Positions 25,777 through 35,102 of a stretch of 64,000 nucleotides of DNA are shown piece after piece. Every line of letters begins with the position of its first letter. The first letter of the stretch is position 1. The notes below the pieces were generated by a model. It ran no database searches and was not told where the DNA came from. It was given only the letters and a program-made list of their open reading frames with translations. The DNA is from Sorangiineae bacterium NIC37A_2 (GTDB lineage Bacteria; Myxococcota_A; Polyangia; Polyangiales; Polyangiaceae). The position numbers and the translations under genes are program-made. The DNA is taken from positions 83,992 through 147,991 of the forward strand of contig NASX01000002.1 of the NCBI GenBank assembly GCA_002085155.1, given 5' to 3'.

Positions 25777-27498
25777 GTGCCCTCCGAGGTTTCACCATTT
25801 CGACAGCGCGCGGCGCGCCTCCTGTCCGCGCTGGGCGAGGAGAACTCCCTCGAGACGGTGCGCGCGGCGCAGCTTGAGTTGTCGCGGATGCGAGATGCCT
25901 TCCGTCGAAAGAAACATGTTTTCGACGCGGCGACGCTGGCCATGCTGAAGGACTTGGCGGCGCGGGCGAAAAAACGGAGCGAGGCGGGGCTCGGTGAGGC
26001 GCGGCAGCTCGCGCTCAAGACGCTGCAAGAGACCTTCGGTTATGAGTCGTTTCGCCCCGGCCAGGAGGACTTGATCGCGAGTGTTCTCGCGGGCCGCGAC
26101 ACGATCGGGATCATGCCGACAGGAGCGGGAAAATCGCTCACCTACCAAATCCCAGCGCGCATTTTGGGCGGGACGAGCCTTGTCGTTTCCCCGCTCATCG
26201 CGCTCATGAAAGATCAGGTGGACGCGGTGAGCGAAGTCGGGATCCGCGCGACCTACCTGAACTCGACTTTGTCCTCCGAAGAGCGCAGCGCGCGTCTCGC
26301 CGCGCTCAAGCGCGGCGAGTACGAGCTCCTCTACGCAGCTCCTGAAGGGCTCGAGGGCAGCGTAGGCTCCATCTTAGGCGGGCTTGATCTCAGGTTCATC
26401 GCCATCGACGAGGCCCATTGCATCAGCCAATGGGGACACGACTTTCGCCCCGCCTACCGCAAGCTCTTCGGGCTCAAACAACGCTTTCACGTGCCCATCC
26501 TCGCGCTCACCGCGACGGCGACCGCCGAGGTGACGGCGGACATCCAGAAGCAGCTTTCGATGCACGATCCGTGTCTTCTGCGCGGCTCGTTCTATCGAAG
26601 TAACCTGCGGCTCAGCGCCTACAAGAAGGGCGAATCGCTCGGGATGACGACTCAGAACGCCATCTTGCGCCTGACCCAATCGCGGCCCGGTCAAAGCGGG
26701 ATCATTTACTGTCTCTCCCGGAAGAAGACGGAGGAGCTTGCGTCGTTCTTGCGCAGTCACGGCGTGAGCGCGCGCGCTTATCATGCAGGACTCAGCACCG
26801 AGCAGCGCTCCGAGATCCAAGATGCGTTTCGAGACGATCGCATTGACGTGATCACGGCCACGATTGCTTTTGGCATGGGCATCGACAAGCCGAACGTGCG
26901 CTACGTCATCCATGCGGACATGCCGCGCAGCATCGAGGGCTACTATCAGGAGATCGGCCGCGGGGGCCGCGATGGGCTCGAGAGCGAGTGTGTGCTCTTC
27001 TACTCGTGGAGTGAGGTGCGGGCCTACGACAGGTTTGCGGCGGAAAGTGGGGATGAGCTGCTCGCGGATCGGATTCGCTCCCAGGCCCGTGAGATGTTCG
27101 AGATGGCGGAGGCGACTGAGTGCCGGCACGCGACGCTTGTCGGATACTTTGGCGAGACGATTGGACCCTGTGGCGGAAGCTGTGAGCGTTGTTCGGGCTC
27201 GGACATCCTCCTCTCCGCTCAGGGACGTCGCACGGTGCAGAGAGTTCGTCCGAACGCGGCTCCCCGAGAGTCAGAGATCGACGGGGAGCTCTTCGAAGCG
27301 CTGCGCGCTTGCAGGCGAGCTCTGGCCGAGGAGCGAGATGTGCCCGCCTATGTCGTGTTCAGTGACGCGAGCCTGCTTGAAATGGCTGCGCTCCGGCCGA
27401 CGACCCTCGGTGAGTTGAGCCGAATCCCGGGCGTCGGACCGACGAAACTCGCGCGTTATGGCGAGGCGTTCCTGAAGGTGCTGCGAGCTTCTGGGTGA
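25777..27498 (+). CDS. recQ: RecQ-family DNA helicase without a visible winged-helix domain
   Basis: A 573-residue 3'-5' DNA helicase. The Walker A is MPTGAGKS (113-120), the DEAH box is 211-214, and the aromatic loop is CISQWGHDFRP. Helicase motifs V and VI read TIAFGMGIDKPNVRYVIHAD and YYQEIGRGGRDG. A four-cysteine zinc site (TECRH ... GPCGGSCERC) ends near 473 and an HRDC domain occupies about 495-573. The roughly 110-residue winged helix that normally sits between zinc site and HRDC is absent. A basic helical extension of about 75 residues precedes the helicase. The start is GTG at 25777. It probably acts in recombination and fork repair. Confidence 0.92.
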   Translation: MPSEVSPFRQRAARLLSALGEENSLETVRAAQLELSRMRDAFRRKKHVFDAATLAMLKDLAARAKKRSEAGLGEARQLALKTLQETFGYESFRPGQEDLIASVLAGRDTIGIMPTGAGKSLTYQIPARILGGTSLVVSPLIALMKDQVDAVSEVGIRATYLNSTLSSEERSARLAALKRGEYELLYAAPEGLEGSVGSILGGLDLRFIAIDEAHCISQWGHDFRPAYRKLFGLKQRFHVPILALTATATAEVTADIQKQLSMHDPCLLRGSFYRSNLRLSAYKKGESLGMTTQNAILRLTQSRPGQSGIIYCLSRKKTEELASFLRSHGVSARAYHAGLSTEQRSEIQDAFRDDRIDVITATIAFGMGIDKPNVRYVIHADMPRSIEGYYQEIGRGGRDGLESECVLFYSWSEVRAYDRFAAESGDELLADRIRSQAREMFEMAEATECRHATLVGYFGETIGPCGGSCERCSGSDILLSAQGRRTVQRVRPNAAPRESEIDGELFEALRACRRALAEERDVPAYVVFSDASLLEMAALRPTTLGELSRIPGVGPTKLARYGEAFLKVLRASG

Positions 27499-27609
27499 GC
27501 AGCCAGTGCTATTGCACGAGCGTCTCTGGAGAGGCGTCAAGGCGCGTGAGGGGAGGGGATGTGGCGGCCCTCCATGATTGTCCGATGCAGGCGAAGGGGG
27601 CCAGGCGGC

Positions 27610-29208
27610 TTACGACGATCCCCCTGAGCTTGGACTATCGCTGGCGCGGAGGAGCTTGCTCATCTGGCTCAGCGAGGACGGCTCCATTTCGCGCATCCAC
27701 CAGTTCTCCGCGTCGTAGGCCGTCCAATCGTGGGCGCAGCCGAGCGCGCCGAGCCGAATGGCGAGCTCCCGGGCGGTCGCGGGGCGCGCATCCGGGTACT
27801 TCTCGAGGCAGAGCAGGATCAGCTCTTCGAGGTCGTCGGGGATCGGCTGTTTGGCGACTTCCTTCGGGGAAGGGGGTTTTTCGTGGGCGTGGGCGAGGGC
27901 CATCGCGGTCGGAGGCATGCCTGGGAAAACCAAGCGCCCGGTGACCAAAAAGAACAGGACGCAGCCGAGGGAATAGATGTCGGCGCGGCCGTCGACGGCG
28001 TCACCCCGCACCATTTCAGGAGAGATGAAGGCGGGTGTGCCCGTCATCATCCCCTCACGAGTGATGGTGGAGAGCTCACCGGTGGCTTGGCCGATACCGA
28101 CCAAGCCGAAGTCGAGGACCTTCACGAAGTCGTACTGCTGGCCGGCGCGCACGATCATGATGTTGCCCGGCTTGACGTCCCGGTGGATGAGGCCGGCCTG
28201 GTGGGCTTCGCCGAGCGAATCGGCGACCTGACGGATCAGGTAACAGGCGCGACCGGGTGAGAGCGGACCGTAAATTTGGACGAGGCGCTGGAGGTCAATG
28301 CCGACCAAATGTTCCATCACATAGTAATAGAGACCCGTGTCGGTGATCCCGTAGTCAAACACGCGCACCGTGTGAGGGGACGTCAAGAGCGCGGTGACCT
28401 GGGCCTCGCGCCGGAAGCGGCGGAGCGCCTCGGCTCGCTTCTTTCGGCTCTCGTGACGCGCAGCGGGGATGAGCTTGAGAGCAGCGGGACGGAGCAGGTA
28501 GCGGTGCTCCGCCATCCAGACTTCCCCCATGCCCCCTTCTCCGATCTTCCGCACCAAGTTGTAGCTGCCGGCGTGCCTGGGCTCGTCGGCGCGGATGCGT
28601 CGAATCAGCTCCGAGCACCAATAGCCAGCGGTACCCGCGAAGAGCGCGACCATCGTCGAGCGGAAGATGTATTCAGGATGAATCTCGCGCGTGAGGCTGA
28701 GCCCGAACATTCCGAGCGGCTGAGTCAAAGCCGCCAGAATTGGCATCACTCGGCCGAGGACACCGTGGGGCGGCAGAGTGAGCGGGACGATGATGCTCGC
28801 GAACGCTGCCCAAGAGAGGAGCGGAGGGTCGGGACTCGGTGAAGGAGAGAGGGAGAGCGTGAAGGCTCGGAAGAGCTGATAGGCGAGACCGAACCTGAGA
28901 ACTTGGGTATCGGAGAAGTTCTTGAGGCGAACCACCAAAAACATGCTCATGTCGAGCAGGACGCCGGTCTCGGCGAGCGTGATACCCCAAGGCTCAAAGA
29001 CGAGCGGGCGCGCCAGTGGATCAGGATGAATGGTATTGATCAGGCGCTGGGCGCAGGTCAGCGCAAAAACGGCGAAAGCGATCCATCCGAGCCGGTCACG
29101 ACTTGTCGCGAGCAACTCGGGCGAAGCAGAGACCAAAGCGGGCGTCAGGCGACGGAGTGCGGATTGAGGGCTCTCGTCCGCCCGTCCTTTTCGCCACTTC
29201 AGCCCCAT
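27610..29208 (-). CDS. Membrane Ser/Thr protein kinase with N-terminal membrane domain
   Basis: A 532-residue eukaryotic-like kinase in which the membrane part comes first: about six hydrophobic segments between residues 40 and 200 (GWIAFAVFALTCAQ, LLDMSMFLVVRL, AFASIIVPLTLPP, STMVALFAGTAGYW). The kinase follows at about 215-495 with G-loop IGEGGMGEVW, lysine K245, catalytic IHRDVKPGN (D344), DFG (D366), and GTPAFISPEM in the activation segment. A short C-terminal tail has no extra domain. Most bacterial membrane kinases have the reverse order. It is the last gene of a same-strand run after proS, the PLP enzyme and YqeY, with 28 bp to YqeY. Confidence 0.9.
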   Translation of the reverse strand: MGLKWRKGRADESPQSALRRLTPALVSASPELLATSRDRLGWIAFAVFALTCAQRLINTIHPDPLARPLVFEPWGITLAETGVLLDMSMFLVVRLKNFSDTQVLRFGLAYQLFRAFTLSLSPSPSPDPPLLSWAAFASIIVPLTLPPHGVLGRVMPILAALTQPLGMFGLSLTREIHPEYIFRSTMVALFAGTAGYWCSELIRRIRADEPRHAGSYNLVRKIGEGGMGEVWMAEHRYLLRPAALKLIPAARHESRKKRAEALRRFRREAQVTALLTSPHTVRVFDYGITDTGLYYYVMEHLVGIDLQRLVQIYGPLSPGRACYLIRQVADSLGEAHQAGLIHRDVKPGNIMIVRAGQQYDFVKVLDFGLVGIGQATGELSTITREGMMTGTPAFISPEMVRGDAVDGRADIYSLGCVLFFLVTGRLVFPGMPPTAMALAHAHEKPPSPKEVAKQPIPDDLEELILLCLEKYPDARPATARELAIRLGALGCAHDWTAYDAENWWMREMEPSSLSQMSKLLRASDSPSSGGSS

Positions 29209-29236
29209 TACTTGTTTTCGCCCCCCGTCTCGGCGT

Positions 29237-29674
29237 TCAGGAACGGATCTTTTGGATCGCCTGGGTGACCGTCTTGGCTTCGGCGGTGATGCCTTGGCTC
29301 TTGAGCGCCTTCATGGCAGCGCCCATTGCCGGGCCTTCGCCGGGTGCGCTGCGAATCGCGTCAGCCACGCTCGTGAGGGCCGCGACGAGCTCGTCGACGC
29401 TGAGCGCCTTCGGAAGCAGGCTGAGGAGCACGGACTCTTCGAGCTCGAGGGTCGCGCGACTTTCGGCGTCGGCTTGAGGCAGCGTCTCGCGCACCGACTT
29501 CAGCATCTTGCGCAGGATGCCCTGCACATCTTCGTCCGACAGCTCGCGGGACTCGCGAGCGGCGGTCATGGTGATCTCGCCGGTCGCGACGCGGAGAATC
29601 TCCTTCTCCGCCGTATTGCCCGCCTTCATTGCGGCGAACATGCGCTTCTTGATCTCATCGGCCAGCTGACTCAT
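29237..29674 (-). CDS. GatB/YqeY domain protein
   Basis: A 145-residue helical protein of the YqeY family. The family's start LADEIKKRMFAAMKAGNTAE is clear, followed by RESRELSDEDVQGILRKMLK and the C-terminal GITAEAKTVTQAIQKIRS helix. It resembles the tail domain of GatB, which guides tRNA into the amidotransferase, and is assumed to bind tRNA, though no reaction is proven. The start is ATG at 29674. It stands between a PLP enzyme gene and a membrane kinase gene on the same strand. Confidence 0.9.
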   Translation of the reverse strand: MSQLADEIKKRMFAAMKAGNTAEKEILRVATGEITMTAARESRELSDEDVQGILRKMLKSVRETLPQADAESRATLELEESVLLSLLPKALSVDELVAALTSVADAIRSAPGEGPAMGAAMKALKSQGITAEAKTVTQAIQKIRS

Positions 29675-29746
29675 CAGAAGGCCCTTATAGCGCTGAGGCG
29701 CCTCGGCGCCGAGAGCCCCGAGCGCGCGTGCGGAAAAGGCTCTAGA

Positions 29747-30943
29747 TCAGCCGAGCGCCTGCCTGAGATCGTCGATCAGATCGGCGGCGTCCTCGACGCC
29801 CACCGCGTAGCGGATGAGCGCAGGGGAGATGTCGATCTTCTTCAAATCCTCGTCGGAGAGCTCGAAATAGCTCATCAGCGCTGGTTGCTCGATGAGCGAC
29901 TCGACTCCGCCGAGGGAAGGCGCGATGCGCGGGATCTTGACCCGGTCGACGACCTGCCCCGCAAACTCTCGTCCACCTTTGACGGTGAAGCTGACGACCC
30001 CGCCGAAGCCCGACATTTGTTTCTGGGCGATGGCGTAGGAAGGATGAGTCTCGAGTCCTGCGTAGTACACAGTTTCGACCTTCGGGTGCTCGGCGAGCAT
30101 GCGAGCGAGCGCGAGAGCCGACTCGTTCTGGCGCTGCACCCTGACCCCGAGCGTCTTGAGCCCGCGCGCGACCAAGAAGGCGGCGTGAGGATCGAGGACA
30201 GCACCTGTCACGTCGCGAGCCTCGCGAACGAGCGAAATCACGTGGGAAGGGCCAGCGACCACGCCCGCGAGCACGTCGTTGTGGCCGCTGAAATACTTGG
30301 TCGCGCTGTGCACGACGAGATCGATGCCGAAGGAGTGCGGTCGGCAGTTGATCGGGGTAGCGAAGGTAGAATCGACGAGCGTCTTGGCCCGGCGATTTTT
30401 CTCGCGCACCCGCGTCGCGAGGGCCGCAAGATCCACGCAATAGTTGAAGGGGTTGGTCGGCGACTCGGTGATGACCAGGCGCGTCCGATCGGTGATGGCA
30501 TTGGCCATCGCGTCGAGGTCGCCCGGAGGCACCACGTCATGACTGATCCCGTAGCGACTCAGCCAACCAGACACGAACTGGCGAGTGCGCCTGTAACAGT
30601 CGCGGAAGAGCACGACATGGTCCCCGGACCGGAGCAGCGCAAAGAGGGTCGAAGTGACCGCGGCCATGCCGCTCGAGAAAGCGACGCAATCGTCCGTTTG
30701 CTCGAGGGCGGCCACGCGCAGCTCAAGCTCGCGCACCGAGGGGTTGCCGTAGCGACCGTACTCTTCCCGCTCAGGATCGGGATCTTCACCCCGCATGTAC
30801 TGCTCGAGGTCTGCGGTGCTGTCGAAGACGTAGGTCGCCGTCTGGGCGATGCCAGGGGCGAGCGCATGGTGCGCTCGCCGCCGGGGGATCCCCGCATGGA
30901 CGGCGTCAGTCGAGCTGGCCAGGCGTGATTTGGTCGAGGACAT
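29747..30943 (-). CDS. PLP-dependent Cys/Met metabolism enzyme (MetB/MetC/MegL family)
   Basis: A 398-residue fold-type I PLP enzyme. The internal aldimine lysine is K216 in VVHSATKYFSGH. The tetramer-contributed tyrosine/arginine motif is EYGRYGNPSV, and the phosphate-binding loop is AFSSGMAAV. C-terminal motifs LPHA-like (VLDPHAAFLVARGLKTL) and SLGGVESLIEQPA are typical. Cystathionine gamma-synthase, cystathionine lyase and methionine gamma-lyase share all of these, so the precise reaction cannot be told from sequence alone. The start is ATG at 30943, 18 bp after proS, so the two are probably cotranscribed. Confidence 0.88.
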   Translation of the reverse strand: MSSTKSRLASSTDAVHAGIPRRRAHHALAPGIAQTATYVFDSTADLEQYMRGEDPDPEREEYGRYGNPSVRELELRVAALEQTDDCVAFSSGMAAVTSTLFALLRSGDHVVLFRDCYRRTRQFVSGWLSRYGISHDVVPPGDLDAMANAITDRTRLVITESPTNPFNYCVDLAALATRVREKNRRAKTLVDSTFATPINCRPHSFGIDLVVHSATKYFSGHNDVLAGVVAGPSHVISLVREARDVTGAVLDPHAAFLVARGLKTLGVRVQRQNESALALARMLAEHPKVETVYYAGLETHPSYAIAQKQMSGFGGVVSFTVKGGREFAGQVVDRVKIPRIAPSLGGVESLIEQPALMSYFELSDEDLKKIDISPALIRYAVGVEDAADLIDDLRQALG

Positions 30944-30961
30944 GGCTAAGGGACGCTGAGG

Positions 30962-32692
30962 CTAGCCGCGTTCCGGGGTGCCGGCCAGCTCGTTTCGGAT
31001 CCGGCGGACCAGGGTCGAGGCGGCTTCCTCGAGGGGAAGGAGCGTGACTTGCTTAGGATCGGCCTGCGTGCGCTCCTTGAGCTCAACCTGACCGCTGGCC
31101 AGGCCCCGGTCACCGATCGTGACGCGGAGGGGGATCCCGATCAGATCAGCGTCCTTGAACTTCACGCCTGGACGTTCGTTTCGGTCGTCGACGAGCGCCT
31201 CGATGCCGGCCTCCTTGAGTTCGCGCTCAATGCGGGCGCTCGCTTCGCGGACGGCGTCGCTCTCGCCGACCTGGACGATGTGGACGGGATAGGGAGCCAC
31301 CGAAAGCGGCCAAATGATGCCGCTGTCGTCGTGATGTTGCTCGATAATGGTGGCGACGAGGCGTGAGATGCCGATGCCGTAGCAGCCCATGACGATCGGG
31401 CGTTTTTCGCCCTTATCGTCGAGGAACTCCGCGCCCATCTTCGCGGAATAGTGGGTTCCGAGCACGAAGATGTGTCCGGCCTCAATGCCTCGGAAAATCT
31501 GAACCGGGTTTCCGCAGCGGGGACAGGGGTCCCCCTCGCGCATGGCGCGCACGGAGAGGATCTCTCCCTGGTAGTCGCGACCGAACTGAACATGTTCGAG
31601 GTGGTAGTCGGTCTTGTTGGCGCCGGTGATGCCATCGCTGACGGCTCGAGCGTCTGGATCGACGACGACGCGACCCGAAAAACCGACAGGCCCTGCGAAA
31701 CCCACTGCGGCTCCCGTCTTCTCGCGCACGTCCTCGGGGCTCGCCAGGCGTACATCAGTCACACCGAGCGCGCGGGCCAGCTTGACCTCGCTCACCTCGT
31801 GGTCGCCGCGCAGGACGACCAGGACGAGCTCCTTGTCGGCCCAGTAGAGGAGACTCTTCAGGAACCGCTCGGGACCCGCGCCGAGGAACTCAGCGACGCT
31901 GTCGATGCCGCCCTTGCCGGGCGTGTGGAGCTCTTTGCGCTCCGGGACAGCTGCCAGGGGCTCCTCTGCTCCGCGCACCGGCTCGGCGACCTCGAGGTTC
32001 TCGGCGTATTCGCAGTGATTGCAAGCAGCGAGGAAGTCCTCGCCGCTCTGGACCAGGACCTGAAACTCCGCGCTCTGGCTCCCGCCCATCGCGCCCGAGT
32101 CCGCTCCGACCATCCGGTAACGAAGCCCCATCCGGTCGAAGGCGCGGCGATAAGCAACGCGCATCCGCTCGTAGGACGCGTGCGCTCCTTCGAGATCGGC
32201 ATCGAAGGAGTAGGCGTCCTTCATGATGAACTCACGACAGCGCAAGAGTCCTCCGCGCGGCCGAGGTTCGTCGCGGAACTTCGTCTGAATCTGGTAGAGA
32301 TTTTTGGGCAGGTCGCGGTAGGACTGGATCTCGCGGCGTGCGAGATCGGTGATGATCTCTTCGTGAGTCGGGCCGAGGTGATAGTCGCCGCCTTTTCGGT
32401 CCTTGAGTCGAAGCAGGGTATCTCCGAACCCGTCGAAGCGACCGGTTTCACGGAAGTACTCAGCGGGAAGCAATGCGGGCAGGAGCACCTCCTCGGCGCC
32501 TTGTTCAGCGAGCTCTTCCCGGACGATCTTCTCAATGTTGCGCAGGACCCGGAGCCCCATCGGGAGAAATGAGTAGATCCCGGCGCCGACTCGGCGAATG
32601 TATCCGGCCCGGAGGAGGAGGATATGGCTCGTGCTGATAGCGTCGGCGGGAGCTTCTTTTTGAGTGGGGAGGAGTGCCTTCGTGTACCGCAT
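30962..32692 (-). CDS. proS: Prolyl-tRNA synthetase (bacterial type with editing domain)
   Basis: ProS charges tRNA-Pro with proline. This 576-residue class II enzyme has the bacterial layout: N-terminal LLPTQKEAPADAISTSHILL, motif 2 around TKFRDEPRPRGGLLRCREF, an editing (INS) domain at about 225-405 inserted before motif 3, then ARLVATIIEQHHDD-like motif 3 and an anticodon-binding domain ending near 575. A cysteine pair in GDPCPRCGNP lies in the catalytic part. The start is ATG at 32692. It heads a four-gene same-strand run (PLP enzyme, YqeY, kinase) and diverges from a methyltransferase 69 bp away. Confidence 0.96.
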   Translation of the reverse strand: MRYTKALLPTQKEAPADAISTSHILLLRAGYIRRVGAGIYSFLPMGLRVLRNIEKIVREELAEQGAEEVLLPALLPAEYFRETGRFDGFGDTLLRLKDRKGGDYHLGPTHEEIITDLARREIQSYRDLPKNLYQIQTKFRDEPRPRGGLLRCREFIMKDAYSFDADLEGAHASYERMRVAYRRAFDRMGLRYRMVGADSGAMGGSQSAEFQVLVQSGEDFLAACNHCEYAENLEVAEPVRGAEEPLAAVPERKELHTPGKGGIDSVAEFLGAGPERFLKSLLYWADKELVLVVLRGDHEVSEVKLARALGVTDVRLASPEDVREKTGAAVGFAGPVGFSGRVVVDPDARAVSDGITGANKTDYHLEHVQFGRDYQGEILSVRAMREGDPCPRCGNPVQIFRGIEAGHIFVLGTHYSAKMGAEFLDDKGEKRPIVMGCYGIGISRLVATIIEQHHDDSGIIWPLSVAPYPVHIVQVGESDAVREASARIERELKEAGIEALVDDRNERPGVKFKDADLIGIPLRVTIGDRGLASGQVELKERTQADPKQVTLLPLEEAASTLVRRIRNELAGTPERG

Positions 32693-32761
32693 TTTGGTCT
32701 CGGCGGAGCCATATCACGGCCGGGCTGTTCTTGCCTTCCAGTTTGCGGCAGGCTGAGGGCC

Positions 32762-33835
32762 ATGGGATTTTTGCCTTCGGACGAAAGCGAACGTTCGGAC
32801 GCGGTGCTTTTTGCCGAGCGTCTGGTCTTTGGTCCGCTGCTCTTTCAAGGGGTCGTCTCGTTGCGGCGACGTGGAGTGCTGCAGAAGCTTCTGCGCCGTG
32901 GCGGGGAAGGGGCGACCCTGGAGACGCTCCTCGGGGAGCTGGAGCTGAGTCGTTATGGCCTGACCGTGCTTCTTGAGGCGGGTCTCGCGGCGGGAGTGCT
33001 CCAGGTCGACGACGAGGGGGTGTATCGTCTGGCACGGGTCGGGCTCTTGTTTGAGCGCGATCCGATGACGATCGCGAACCTCGATTTCGTCGCTGACGTC
33101 TGTTACCGCGCGGCAGCGCATCTCGATGCGTCCCTCGACTCCGGAGAGGCTCGTGGTCTCCGGGAGCTCTCCGACGAAGAGAACGTCTATCAGGCTCTCT
33201 CGACGCTTCCTGAGCCCGCTAAGACGAGTTGGTTCGCCTTTGATCACTTCTACTCGGATCGGGCCTTCAAGGATCTAGTTCCGCGCCTCTCGGCGCGCGC
33301 TCCGAAGCAGGTACTCGATGTGGGCGCGAACACTGGACGCTTTGCGTGCGCCCTCCTGGCAGCGGACGAGCGGGTGAGGGTGACCCTCGCGGACCTTCCG
33401 AATCAGCTCGCGGTGGCTCGGAGGGAGCTGGAGGAGCGAGGCCTGAGCGCGCGGGCGCACTTTCACCCCATCGATCTTCTATCGCCGGAGCTGAGTCTGC
33501 CTGAAGGCTTCGACGTGATCTGGATGAGCCAGCTGCTTTGCTGCTTCGGTGAAGAGGACGTGCTCCGGATTCTCAGGGCCGCGGCGCGCGCCCTCGGTCC
33601 AGGAGGAGAGCTCTGGATCGTCGATACGTTCTGGGATCGCCAAAAGCAGCGGGCGGCCGCTGTGACGCTCATGGGGACGAGCCTTTACTTTACGACGGTC
33701 GCGAACGGACGCGGCCGCATGTACGACTCGGCGACCATGCTCCGGCTCGCTCAGGAAGCGGGCCTTTCCGTGAAGTCCGTCGAGGACTCCCTCGGTCTTG
33801 GTCACAGCTGCATCGTCTGCGGGAGCGCCCGCTGA
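32762..33835 (+). CDS. SAM-dependent O-methyltransferase-like protein
   Basis: A 357-residue protein with the layout of small-molecule O-methyltransferases: an N-terminal winged-helix dimerisation domain (about 20-100, LLGELELSRYGLTVLLEAGL) and a class I methyltransferase core from about 170. The SAM loop is VLDVGANTGRFA, followed by the acidic strand end LADLPNQ and post-I motifs GFDVIWMSQLLCCF and LGPGGELWIVDTFW. The acceptor is unknown. I chose ATG 32762, preceded by a GAGGG; the open frame back to 32624 would overlap proS. A 10-bp hairpin spans its stop codon. Confidence 0.82.
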   Translation: MGFLPSDESERSDAVLFAERLVFGPLLFQGVVSLRRRGVLQKLLRRGGEGATLETLLGELELSRYGLTVLLEAGLAAGVLQVDDEGVYRLARVGLLFERDPMTIANLDFVADVCYRAAAHLDASLDSGEARGLRELSDEENVYQALSTLPEPAKTSWFAFDHFYSDRAFKDLVPRLSARAPKQVLDVGANTGRFACALLAADERVRVTLADLPNQLAVARRELEERGLSARAHFHPIDLLSPELSLPEGFDVIWMSQLLCCFGEEDVLRILRAAARALGPGGELWIVDTFWDRQKQRAAAVTLMGTSLYFTTVANGRGRMYDSATMLRLAQEAGLSVKSVEDSLGLGHSCIVCGSAR

Positions 33836-33845
33836 GGGCGCTCCC
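33821..33845. terminator. Hairpin spanning the methyltransferase stop codon
   Basis: The arms GGGAGCGCCC (33821-33830) and GGGCGCTCCC (33836-33845) pair perfectly over a five-base loop that contains the TGA stop. It separates two convergent genes and may work in both directions, although no long T-run follows. Confidence 0.6.
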
Positions 33846-33857
33846 TGAACGTAACCG

Positions 33858-35102
33858 TCAAAAGAGATCACACATGACCGCGACCTGATCGGAGGCTGGT
33901 CCGGGGATGTCGCAGTCCTCGTCGAAGCGGTCTTTCCCGTTTACGAGGTAATAACAGACCGTGTCATCGGTACAGGCCTCGAGACTGGTGCAGCTCCCGC
34001 TTTCGAGGGGGTAACAATTGACGTCACCGTTACCGGGTCCATCCGGCTCTTCCTCTTCGGGCTCTTCTTCTTCCGGCTCCTCCGATCCCTGTTCGTCGCT
34101 CCAATCCGCCGTCGTTCCAGGGAACGGTTTTCCTTCGTCCATCGAGCAATAGGCGAAAGTCGTCACCCCGTCCGCCGACTTGTAGCTTGAGCAGAAATCG
34201 AAGCCGTAGTCGGTACACTTCCTCTGAACCTTCGCGCCAGCGACACAGAACTCGAGCGTCACCCCGTCTTTGGCGCAACCTTCTTCGCAATCCGGCTCGG
34301 GTTCGCACCCATCCACATAACAATCGACGCCAGCCTCACCGTTTCGGCAAGACGTCCCCTTGGCGCATTCGTAGTGGACCAAGACGCCCGGAGCGGCGCA
34401 GAAGTCGATCTTCGAGTCGCTGACGCACTTGATCTCGTTGACCTTGTTGCAGCGTCCCGCATCCGGCAGACACGTAGCGTTACTCTCCGCCTCGAAGCAC
34501 TTGGTGCCGACCTCCCCGCAGTCGTAACCGATCGGACGTCCCTCGGTGCATCCGAGCTGGAGATCTCCTTCACAGAACGGGTTCTTATTCTCACCGGCCT
34601 TGCAGGTGATATGATCCGGGATCCCGCAGGGGTAGGCGCCCGGATCGGCGTCCTCTGTAACGGTGCACACTGAGCCGCGGGCCGAGCAATCTCGCATGTA
34701 GGGGCGACCCTCCCCGCAGTAGAGAGAGGAGCTGCCGTCGGGTGAACAGACCCAACCATTCGGGGCTCCGGCGCAGCTCGAGCGCGGCTCATAGCGGCGG
34801 CCGAGAGCTTCTTCGATCGGCTTGCAGCTCTTCGCGTTGAGGGTCGCTTCCTCTTCCGGAATGACGAGCTGGCTCTTGTAAGTGACGCAGTTCGAGACGT
34901 TGAAGGGAGGGCTGATCGGGTCACAGCTCGCGCGATAGATGCAGCCGTCGACGAGAGCCTTGTCGAGGTTCAGATCGCACTCGCCGCCGGCTGTCTCGGA
35001 GAGCTCGGCCTTTTGGATGCCGAGGATCGAGTTACATCCGATGATCAAGGGAAGCGCCGCGAGGTGGGCGAAGGAGATCAGGGTACGAGCCGATCGATGC
35101 AT
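33858..35102 (-). CDS. Cysteine-rich lipoprotein of myxobacterial type
   Basis: A 414-residue exported protein. The signal peptide ends at the lipobox IIGC and the mature start CNSILGIQKAEL matches the 'GCxxILGI' lipoproteins frequent in Polyangiales. The body has over thirty cysteines in short repeats of the form C....(x)C..G and GYDCG, such as WVCSPDGSSSLYCGEGRPYM, probably disulfide-linked surface modules. An acidic run (residues about 355-375, mostly Glu/Pro/Asp) precedes a last Cys pair. Function is unknown. Its ATG (35102) shares one base with the stop of the upstream TPR-PEGA gene (TGATG), so the two are translationally coupled. Confidence 0.8.
   Translation of the reverse strand: MHRSARTLISFAHLAALPLIIGCNSILGIQKAELSETAGGECDLNLDKALVDGCIYRASCDPISPPFNVSNCVTYKSQLVIPEEEATLNAKSCKPIEEALGRRYEPRSSCAGAPNGWVCSPDGSSSLYCGEGRPYMRDCSARGSVCTVTEDADPGAYPCGIPDHITCKAGENKNPFCEGDLQLGCTEGRPIGYDCGEVGTKCFEAESNATCLPDAGRCNKVNEIKCVSDSKIDFCAAPGVLVHYECAKGTSCRNGEAGVDCYVDGCEPEPDCEEGCAKDGVTLEFCVAGAKVQRKCTDYGFDFCSSYKSADGVTTFAYCSMDEGKPFPGTTADWSDEQGSEEPEEEEPEEEEPDGPGNGDVNCYPLESGSCTSLEACTDDTVCYYLVNGKDRFDEDCDIPGPASDQVAVMCDLF

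Noticed and set aside
29252-30928. 558-codon open frame on the plus strand
   Set aside because: It lies entirely antisense to YqeY and the PLP enzyme, both clearly real. High-GC codon bias in the true frame leaves the opposite frame open. No recognised domain.
32624-32761. Longer start of the methyltransferase overlapping proS
   Set aside because: The extra 46 residues are not methyltransferase-like and would overlap the proS start by about 70 bp. ATG 32762 has a ribosome site.
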